Positions 56,735 through 64,000 of a stretch of 64,000 nucleotides of DNA are shown here, piece by piece (position 1 is the stretch's first letter; every line of letters starts with the position of its first letter). The stretch is from Microcyclospora pomicola. Taxonomy: Eukaryota > Ascomycota > Dothideomycetes > Capnodiales. The notes under the pieces are model-generated. The model made no database searches, was not told the DNA's origin, and worked only from the letters and a program-made list of their open reading frames with translations. The DNA lies in NCBI GenBank assembly GCA_002786065.1, contig NHNY01000028.1, forward strand, positions 62,001 to 126,000, in the 5' to 3' direction. The position numbers and the translations under genes are program-made.

Positions 56735-58243
56735 TTTTGCGATTGTTATCTCGTGACTGCGTTGACGGAGTGGGGTTGATGGGATAGGAGTACGCTTGAC
56801 GGACGAGATTGCTGTTGAGATATCCCTTGCTGTTTGTACCTAGCAGGTCGGAAGGTTTCTCGAGGGCAAACGCGGCAACAAACGCGAACGGGAGACCGCA
56901 TATGCGACACATCTTTTTAGCGCGCCTTGCAAATAGCAGAGACAATATCTTCTTGGACGTGCCAGCCATGCCATACTTATGGCTCATGAGCAGATCTCTT
57001 GGTCTCTAAGCGGATTTCAGAGTCTTTTCCAGCGACGAGCAGCACGTACAGCTGGCTCCTACATGGTTTCGATCAACAGACGGGATGAATGTTAACGAAA
57101 AAGAGGAAGCCATGTCCTCGTCATAGTCATCTCACATCTTAGACATGCTACAAATCTGGCGTCCGAAGCGTGAGAACGGATGAGACTCGGGGGGAGAACC
57201 TGCGGAAATTTTCCCCATCGCGCCCAGAGACAGCAGATACAACCCCTCGAGAGATAGCAAGATCATGATGATACCCTACCAATCGTCAGCTGACTTCCAT
57301 TCGATCGAAATTTTCCATGCCATCGCATGTACATCAGGCGTAGACAGAACAAGAAGGACGACCATAACAAAGCGACCGACAAGCGGTGTCTTCAGAGCGT
57401 TTTAGTCAACGTCTCCGTCCGCGCAGTACTGAGTGCATCACCGTCAGCAGAATGTAGAAAGATGAGGAATAACAATCGGCATAACAATCGGCAGCGCCGC
57501 GAAGGACGTCAAGATCACTGTCCACGCGGCTTGAACTCCTGCTGCGTGGATACAAGAGTATATCTAAGGACGGCATCATCCTGACCACAAGTTACTCGCG
57601 ATCATCCGGAAACTGACTGCGATGATCTCCCCTTCGAATGTCCGGACTTTTGCGAGATCAAATTGCTTCTGGGGGCGGCCAGTGATTCCGCCGGTCTGTG
57701 TCTATTTCTTCCTAAGCGAGCATCCATACGTTGATTCGACTTTACTGCTGCCTGCAGTTTGTATACTAAGTCCCTGGTGCTCTGGACGAAGCATCGCTAC
57801 AAGCGAAAATGATTCACAGATCTTGATTGATACAAGAAGTCGATGCCGTTTCAGCTTGCTCAGCACTTTGCTCGGCACTTTGCAAAAAGGATACCCATCC
57901 CGCTGCTCTTACTTGGGGAGACAGCCATACGAAGAGTGTGATCTGATTCCGTTTCACCAATCTCATTGAGCGTTCGCAGACCCTATGGATAACGTCAAGA
58001 CAGAGTCGACATAAAATCAGTGAGCGGAGTGAAGTAGTGCCAGAATAAAGTAACTAGAGCTAAGAGGACCAAACGCGTCGCGTGGCCGCCACACCCGACG
58101 ATCCGAAGTTCCACTTAGCTCTATCCATCATTATTGCTCGTGACAGCCCTACAGCCACCACTTAATAAGACACTCTATACACACCATCCAACTCCTCTCC
58201 CTCTCATCTTCCCCCTCCTCCCCCATCCAAATACTCCCCATCA
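56735..58243. other. 1.5-kb divergent intergenic region
   Basis: No gene is recognised. It has two minor tandem repeats: a 12-base unit (ATAACAATCGGC) twice at 57469-57492, and an imperfect pair around 57858-57883. The last 80 bases before 58244 are strongly pyrimidine-rich (C/T), the likely leader and core promoter of the LYR gene. Confidence 0.5.
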
Positions 58244-58552
58244 ATGATCCCCCTCCCAACCCACTCCACTCCCCTGCACGCCTACCGCGCCCTCTACCGC
58301 CACCTCCTGCACGCGGTGCGCTACGCGCAGCCGGCGCGGCACATCATCCGGCGGCGCCTCTCGCACGTCTTCCGGACCTCGGCGGCCAGCGACTTCGACG
58401 CCGCGCGGGTGGCGCGCACGCTCGAGTTCCTGCGCGGCGCGGCGGCGGTGCGCGGGCTCGAGCACCGCATCCTGCGTAACTTGGTGCATGTGCGGTGGGG
58501 GATGGAGGCGGGGGTTTCGGGGAGGGCGAGGAGGTGAGTGCTTTTCTTATTC

Positions 58553-58590
<38 letters not shown>

Positions 58591-58763
58591 CAAGTGTCGT
58601 TCCTACGGTGGTACTGTGCATTGTGATTGTGAAGGGATGTGAAGTTGACTCGTTATGGTGGTACAGCAAGCGAGACACGGAGGAGTTGAAGCGGCATGCG
58701 TATCGGCAGTATGAGGAGACGCTGCGGCGGTTGAACGAGAGTATGGGGTTGTGTCTGAAGTGA
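58244..58763 (+). CDS. LYR-motif protein (DUF1763-like), probably mitochondrial
   Basis: Exons 58244-58533 and 58667-58763 with a 133-nt intron give 128 residues. The N-terminus has ALYRHLLHAVRYAQPARHIIRRRL, with the LYR tripeptide at about 17-19 and the Arg-rich pattern after it. The helical remainder (VARTLEFLRGAAAVRGLEHRIL) and the final helix from exon 2 (YRQYEETLRRLNESMGL) complete a three-helix LYRM-like fold. LYR proteins are small mitochondrial factors that assist Fe-S cluster delivery or respiratory complex assembly through acyl-ACP binding. Which complex this one serves is unknown. The intron is longer than others in the window because it contains a CTTT microsatellite directly after the donor. 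Codons are very GC-rich. Confidence 0.85.
58553..58590. repeat. (CTTT)n microsatellite in an intron
   Basis: About 9.5 perfect CTTT units run through the intron of the LYR gene, starting 19 bases after its GTGAGT donor. Such tetranucleotide repeats mutate quickly, so its length is likely polymorphic. Confidence 0.95.
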
Positions 58764-59331
58764 AGGAAGGGGAAGTTCCTGGATGCTATCACTGGATACT
58801 GGCATGAACAGCGCCGAGCTCTCGGCCGCTGAGGAAGCGACAAACGTGCCGCGGGAAGTAAGAAAGACACACTATGGCTATGAAGGTGCCGGTGAGAGGA
58901 CTCTAGCCACGAGAGTCAGGGCGCCCGATCGATTGGGGAACACAGCGACCCCTTTCCAGCCTCAGTAGGACATTTAGCCTGGGGAGGACCATAAGGATCA
59001 GGCGGAGAGTGCTCGGACAGAGTCGAGAGTGAAGGAGAGTATGCATTCCGCAACCAGCAGAACACTACAAGGCAGATCAAGAGCCCAAGCCGAAGATACC
59101 AGCATACATCCATCGTGCGCGATCATCATTCGAATGATAGTCTCACCTGGTTTGATTGAAAAAAAATAAAGACTTTTTGTATCACACTCTATCCTATCAT
59201 CCCAAACTCCAGCGTGCATGTTGAATTTAAGCCGCGAAATCCACGGGTGGGTATCTCTATGTATTCATTCCTCCTCCTCTTTCCTCTCCTTCACATCCCC
59301 AAACGCAACGCCTCTCCCAATCATCCATCGC
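58764..59331. other. Convergent 3' intergenic region
   Basis: Spacer between the LYR gene (+) and OPI3 (-). It is AT-rich near 59160. No gene is recognised. Confidence 0.5.
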
Positions 59332-60080
59332 TCACTCCTTCTTCGGCCCCATCTTCCCACCCACCGGCTCCGTCCTGCCCCCCTTCGGCTCGATCCTCCC
59401 ACCTTTCGGCCCGACGACACCGCCCTTGGGCGCCGCACCCGCCCTCTCGCGCTCGCGCTCCGCATAAATCCCCGCAGTGAAGGGATCCTCGAACCGCAGC
59501 GCGACGCTGTACACCACCCACACGAGCGCAGTGAGCGCCACGCCGGCGGGACGGCCATACCACAGCGCGGTGCCGAGGAAGCTCATCGCAGAGCCCGCAT
59601 ACATGGGCGACGCGGTGACGCTGAACGGGAAGCCCGTGACGATGTCGTCCATCAGGATGCCGAAGTAGTCGCCGAGGAAGGTGCCGGTGACGCCGAGGGC
59701 CCACATGCTGCTGAGGACGAGGACGTTGCCGGACGCGACGAGGGCGACGGCGAGGCCCTGCGGGAGGAGGCCGAGGAGCGCCGGGTGCGTGGGCTGGGCG
59801 CGCAGCGCGCGCTCGTAGAGTGCGTCGCGGAACAGGCCGAGGGAGAAGATGGTGGCGGCCAGGGCGTAGCAGGCGGGACGTGAGCGGCCGCCGAAGAGGC
59901 GCGTCAGCGAGTGCTGGCGGTATTCGTTTCGGGCGACGAGATTCCAGAAGGTCGGGTTGAAGATGATGCTGGCGGCGGAGACTGTGGAAGGGGGAAGTTG
60001 GTTAGCTGCTCTGAGAGAGTTCTTTTGAATGGATACATACTCCAGAGACTGGGCTGGCTGAAATCTATGAGGGACGCCAT
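59332..60080 (-). CDS. opi3: Phospholipid methyltransferase Opi3 (phosphatidyl-N-methylethanolamine N-methyltransferase)
   Basis: Exons 60080-60041 and 59981-59332 with a 59-nt intron give 229 residues. Exon 1 encodes MASLIDFSQPSLW, and splicing continues ISAASIIFNPTFWNLVARNEYR, the standard Opi3 N-terminus. Three to four membrane spans follow, with the class II methyltransferase region around FGILMDDIVTGFPF and MYAGSAMSFLG. Opi3 uses S-adenosylmethionine to make the last two methylations to phosphatidylcholine in the ER. After the family end (ALRFEDPFTAGIYAERERER) comes an unusual tail with about five GG-containing, Pro/Lys-rich heptad-like repeats (PKGGVVG, PKGGRIE, PKGGRTE, PVGGKMG) that yeast Opi3 lacks. 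Codons are GC-rich. Confidence 0.92.
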
Positions 60081-60478
60081 GTTGCAATACTTATGTGGGA
60101 GGTAGGTGTGTGAAAGTCAAGGGGACGTGGTAAATGGAGTGCAGACGACAGAGGTAGCAATAAAGTTGTAGCTGTGAAGTCGAAGCTACGTCAGAGCAGG
60201 AAACGGTAATCGTGCATGCAGTGTGGGGTGTGGAAGCATGCAAGTCTCGAGCGTTGAACATCCAATACACAAGCCCCACCGCATGCTTAACGAGAAAGGC
60301 AAGCTTCGATCAAGAAGCGGTGGAGGAACACAGATGGAGCTCAAAGTCCAAGAGATCGTGTCTTATTCTCAGTCGTGTACTTATGTATTGCCCTTCGAGC
60401 TGACACGCATAATACAAACGCCATTATCTCTCCAAGCATAGCCTCCTTAAAAAGGTTCATCCACTTTTCATCACTCTC
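60081..60478. other. Intergenic region between two minus-strand genes
   Basis: Promoter of OPI3 and 3' flank of the amino-acid transporter gene. I looked for inositol-type elements (CATGTGAAAT) and did not find an exact one. Confidence 0.45.
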
Positions 60479-62192
60479 TCACAGTGCGTTGCTCTGGCAC
60501 GTGAATGCACCGCCAAAGCTGCCCGCATCGTAGCCTTGAATGATGCTCTCGACCGAAGCATACGTGCCGGCCGTCAAGAACAACAGACCAATGCAGATGA
60601 GTATGACATTCAGAACGGCGCCGAGCATGCCTCGGACGCCACGGGTTCGCCAGAATCGAGGACCGTGATCCGCACGTCGCATACGCAGGTACGCTACACC
60701 CCAGAAGATGAAGCCGAAGAAGCTATCGAAAAGCGAGCTCATAAGCGACAGCAAATCGCTGAAGAAGGGAATGACCTCGGCGATGATGAAGGCCAACACC
60801 CAGAGCACGGCCAGAATGGCACCCCATGCGGCCCAACCCACAGCGGTGTTGCTACCCATGTGGCGAGTGCCGGCGAAGAGGCGAAAGAAGATGAATCGGG
60901 CCGAGACGGAGGCGTACAGCACACCGAGGAAGATGATGGTGGGGATCATGAAGCTGAAGCTGACCTTGAGGTAGACATCGTTGGACAACGACCCAAAGGC
61001 GGGCGCGGTGTAGTAGTTGGTGCCGGTGTAGGCGTAGATGATGGCACCCACGAGCGAAAACACAATCACCTCGGCGATGGTGACGGCCCAGAGAGCCTTG
61101 GGGAAGTCCTTGGGCTCCTTCATCTCTGCGATGAAGGATGGAATCGTGATCTGGCCGATGAAAGTGTAGCTGATGTTCATGAATGCATTCATCCCCATGA
61201 CGAAGGTGGTTCCTTGCAATGGCACGGCGAGGACATTGACCGGACCGACGTTGACAGGATCGTATCCTCGGGGCTTGCCTTCGATGGCGGCAAAGATGGT
61301 GGCGAGGAGCACCGAAACGAAGGTGAAGATGGCAGAGATGGTGGCGCCCTTGGATAGAGTGCTGAACGTACGAGGCAGTGAGAAGAACCAGGTGATGACG
61401 GCGACAATGGCGCTGAAGCCGATGGTGCAGACGGCGCCGTTGGTCATGGTGTTCAAGTATTTGGATCCGGTCAAGCAATGCAAACCCTGGATGTGATGTC
61501 AGTGTGAGTGAAATCAGGTCTCGTCTGCAATCGTGCTGCATACCATGATGAAGGTGTTGTTCAGGATGAACATGAATGCGGTCAGCCACCAGGCCCATCT
61601 CTGGTTCCAGAACAGCATTTGACCGATATCACACACATCCTTGACCTCGGGGTGGCGGAGACAGAATTCCCTGTGTTGGTGTCAATATCATCTTCTCGAC
61701 ATAAACAAAGAGGATATAGAATACTGACCAGACAATGAGCGAGGTGTAGAGCACCAAGCCAGCCACGACGACCGTCAAGATGAGACCCGGCACCAACCCC
61801 AAGATGGCATACGAGTAGGGAAAGGACATGATGGCCAGACAGATGTACTCGGAGAACAGCAGGGCGGCGGTCTTGTACCACGAGCAGGTGCGGTACTGGA
61901 TGGCATTGCCGGCCTCCAGCTCCATCTGCTTGCCGACGCTCACGCTGGGGTCGCTAGCATCGTCGTCGGTCAGCCCGCCGTTCGCATACCCGCCGATGGA
62001 CTTGGTGATGGGGCGGTCGATGCGGCTCATCTTGCGTGCGCCGCCGGGCTGGCCAGCCTTCTCCTCGTCCCCCGCGGGCGTGAAGCCGTCGTAGTATTTC
62101 TGCTCGCCGAGCGCGGCATCCTGCCCGGTTGGTGGCATGGTGGTGGTGGTGGTGGGCGCGTCGGCCTTCTTTCTACCGAAACCTATCGCCAT
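60479..62192 (-). CDS. AAAP-family amino-acid permease (MTR-like)
   Basis: Exons 62192-61729, 61670-61544 and 61486-60479 with introns of 58 and 57 nt give 532 residues. A disordered acidic N-terminus of about 100 residues precedes eleven or so membrane spans. Both junctions restore the family sequence: SLIVWEFCLRHPEVKDVCDIGQ and NTFIMGLHCLTGSKYLN. The typical AAAP block FIGQITIPSFIAEMKEPKDFPKAL is present, and the last spans are followed by a short tail (QGYDAGSFGGAF). This subgroup resembles the Neurospora neutral amino-acid permease MTR (N system) more than vacuolar Avt proteins. It is inferred to import neutral amino acids by proton symport at the plasma membrane. Codons are strongly C- and G-ending, suggesting high expression. 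Confidence 0.92.
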
Positions 62193-63702
62193 TTGTCGGA
62201 GCGGATGGCGCGTATGAAGACGCCGGTGTAGTGGAGGAGAGGATCGACGGCGATGGCCTGCTGCAGCATCTAGTCGCGGGTGCTGCTTCTTCGGTCCTCA
62301 GGTGAGCTGTCCCAGCGTGATGCAAAGGACGAGGTGCAGGTTGGTGAGTGCGAAGAGAAAGAAGAGGAGGAAGAAGACAAGAAAGAGAGGCGAAAGCAGG
62401 GAAGGTGAAATTCGGCTGACTGACAACAAGGCTACCTACCTACCTTACCCACTGGACTGGACTGCAGTACTGTACAATCATCGGATGTGGTGAGGATCCT
62501 TCACGACCCGCGCGGCTGGCCAGCAGTTGGGAGGAGCGGTGGTAGCGGTGGTCATCGCCGCACCGCACATCACAGCACCGCACCGCAGAACACAGACCGG
62601 CCGCGGCGTCATCGCCATCAGCGTCATCGTGGTGGTGAGCCGCGATGCATGCGGGAGAAGGCTGGGTGCTAGCGGGCGGCTGGAGCGTATCACGCCTCGT
62701 CCTGTGCGCCATGACACGGTCACCCTCATCCGACAACCGGTCAGAGGGAATGCTTGGCGGTGGTGGAAATTCCAAGTGAACAACTCGAGTCCTGATGACA
62801 CTTGAAGGCTGCGGTAGGTAAGATCGTCAATCTGGACGTAGGGAGCCTTGAATCTCTGTCGACTATTCCTAGGACAATAATGACCTACACCATACACAAG
62901 CATGTAGGAGAAAACCACATGTTCCCCACGAGACATACAGACAGTACGTACATATATACGACCCCATCACCCATGTACACAAGCTCTACAGCGCCCAGCC
63001 AAATCAGCCACAACATCATCCCCGCAATCCTACCTTAAGGGCCAGTCAAGTCAGCATCCGCGCTTCACCAACCTTCTATCAGCACTACAGTATTTTATCC
63101 TATCATAGAGACCTACTGTAGGTACCTTAACATTCCATCCTAGTGGCTATTCGGAACAGACTCTTCGCGTGGGTGGAGCGATGGCGTGCTTGTCCGCTAG
63201 CTGCATAGGGGCTGAGTGGTCGTGGTGCTGCGTGGTATGCTACTGTAGGTACATTCGTAGTACTGTAAGGTCATACTAAACATATGCTGTAGTGATTGGT
63301 GTATCCGTAGGGGACTAAGGGGAGACGACCTAGTATGGAAATGTATCGCGTGAGGTTCATCTTCATCTTCATCTTCTTGATCATGCCTTTGATGTCATCA
63401 GTCACCCAGTGCTCGCGACCTCTGCTGTGCCGGCGATGAAGTGAGACGAAATCGATAAGAGAGATGTAGTCAGACCCTTCCATTGCCTGCACTTTGAGAG
63501 GGAAGCAAGAAAGACAGTCGAAGAAGATAGGTAGGTATCGTTTCTGTTGGTATGGCCCACTCATCATACATAAACGTTCACCAAGCTTTTCACACAACTC
63601 CAGGCTTGAATCAAGATAGCACCCCTAACAAGGCGAGCAAAAGAAACCCGTTCGGATCCGAGAGCAGCAGAAGATAAAATAGACAACCAGACCACCATCC
63701 GC
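62193..63702. other. 1.5-kb intergenic region upstream of the amino-acid permease
   Basis: No gene is recognised. It contains a polypurine run near 62345-62400 and several copies of short GTAGGTAC/ACCTAC-type motifs (62445-62460, 63115-63130, 63243-63254, 63530-63537). Confidence 0.45.
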
Positions 63703-64000
63703 TCAAAACATCCCATCCATTTGGAACGCCCGACCGCACACTTCACTCTCAAGCTCACCAGCGACTCCCAGCGTCTTGCTACCATCACCACCGCCACTCA
63801 CATACCACGCCGCAGCTTCCACAATCTGCAACACCGTCTCAATCTCGGCATTGTTCCGGGGGGCATAGACCATCATGAAGCCATCGGGCACGAACCGCTC
63901 GAACCAGCCTCCTCTAGCGAGCGGATGTCTTTCACCCCACCCAGCATCTAACACTCTATTGGCATCGACCGGATGAAGCGTCATATGCATCGAGCCGTCC
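63703..64000 (-). CDS. DUF5519 (luciferase-domain-like) protein, 3' part
   Basis: The C-terminal 98 or so residues of a gene that runs off the right end; the frame is open through position 64000. The segment reads DGSMHMTLHPVDA, then GWGERHPLARGGWFERFVPDGF, then MMVYAPRNNAEIETVLQIVEAA. This is the characteristic end of the fungal DUF5519 family, sometimes called the luciferase domain, whose biochemical role is not established as far as I know. The His in HPVDA and the GWGERHP motif are the most conserved features. The part after AAAWYVSGGG is likely a variable tail. Start and full length are outside the window. Confidence 0.85.
   Translation of the reverse strand, partial: DGSMHMTLHPVDANRVLDAGWGERHPLARGGWFERFVPDGFMMVYAPRNNAEIETVLQIVEAAAWYVSGGGDGSKTLGVAGELESEVCGRAFQMDGMF

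Noticed and set aside
60536-61357. Plus-strand open frame of 273 codons opposite the amino-acid permease
   Set aside because: Antisense shadow of a GC-rich gene, with highly charged low-complexity translation.
1-64000. Transposable elements, viral fossils and CRISPR arrays
   Set aside because: No transposase, reverse transcriptase, integrase or capsid-like frame, no long terminal or inverted repeats and no spaced repeat array were seen.

Overview
The window is nuclear DNA of a filamentous ascomycete, most likely a Dothideomycete. The evidence is short introns (about 48-80 nt, one of 133 nt) with GT donors and CTRAC-type branch sites about 15-30 nt before the AG acceptor, genes on both strands about 2.7 kb apart on average, no operons, and pezizomycotinan families: a MYND/DUF4470 protein, a DUF1763-type LYR protein, an Hrr1/SAD-3-type NFX1 helicase, a fungal hybrid histidine kinase and a DUF5519 protein. 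The species cannot be named from the sequence. Splice junctions were placed by eye from donor, branch and acceptor signals and from continuity of recognisable protein families.

Layout. 1-10.8 kb: zinc-less MDR oxidoreductase, Nab3-like RNA-binding protein, mitochondrial GGQ-domain hydrolase, Gar1, a Cue3/ASCC2-like ribosome quality control factor and ribosomal protein uS10. 11-16.3 kb: an NRT2 nitrate transporter with a 2 kb GATA-rich upstream region, then a divergent HIT hydrolase / Topors-like RING pair. 16.6-32.6 kb: Bck1-type MAPKKK, a long Mtf1-like mitochondrial factor, an AMSH deubiquitinase, a disordered conserved protein and a GAF hybrid histidine kinase. 33-46.5 kb: a disordered protein, an F-box protein with an acidic tail, a full-length ABCC transporter, a tiny single-span membrane protein and a MYND/DUF4470 gene carrying one in-frame stop. 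48.7-64 kb: the giant NFX1-finger helicase, a four-span membrane protein, a 113-residue conserved protein rebuilt from three small exons, an LYR protein, Opi3, an AAAP amino-acid permease and the 3' part of a DUF5519 gene cut by the window end.

The genes are mostly housekeeping or signalling and do not form an obvious cluster. There is no PKS/NRPS, no effector island, no recognisable transposon, no CRISPR and no tRNA or rRNA gene that I can see. The most informative local signals are the palindromic GATA site pair upstream of the nitrate transporter, the interrupted MYND/DUF4470 gene, the ambiguous first zinc finger and first intron of the NFX1 helicase, and several small multi-exon genes that a longest-ORF reading would miss. 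I did not find a convincing new multi-gene system.
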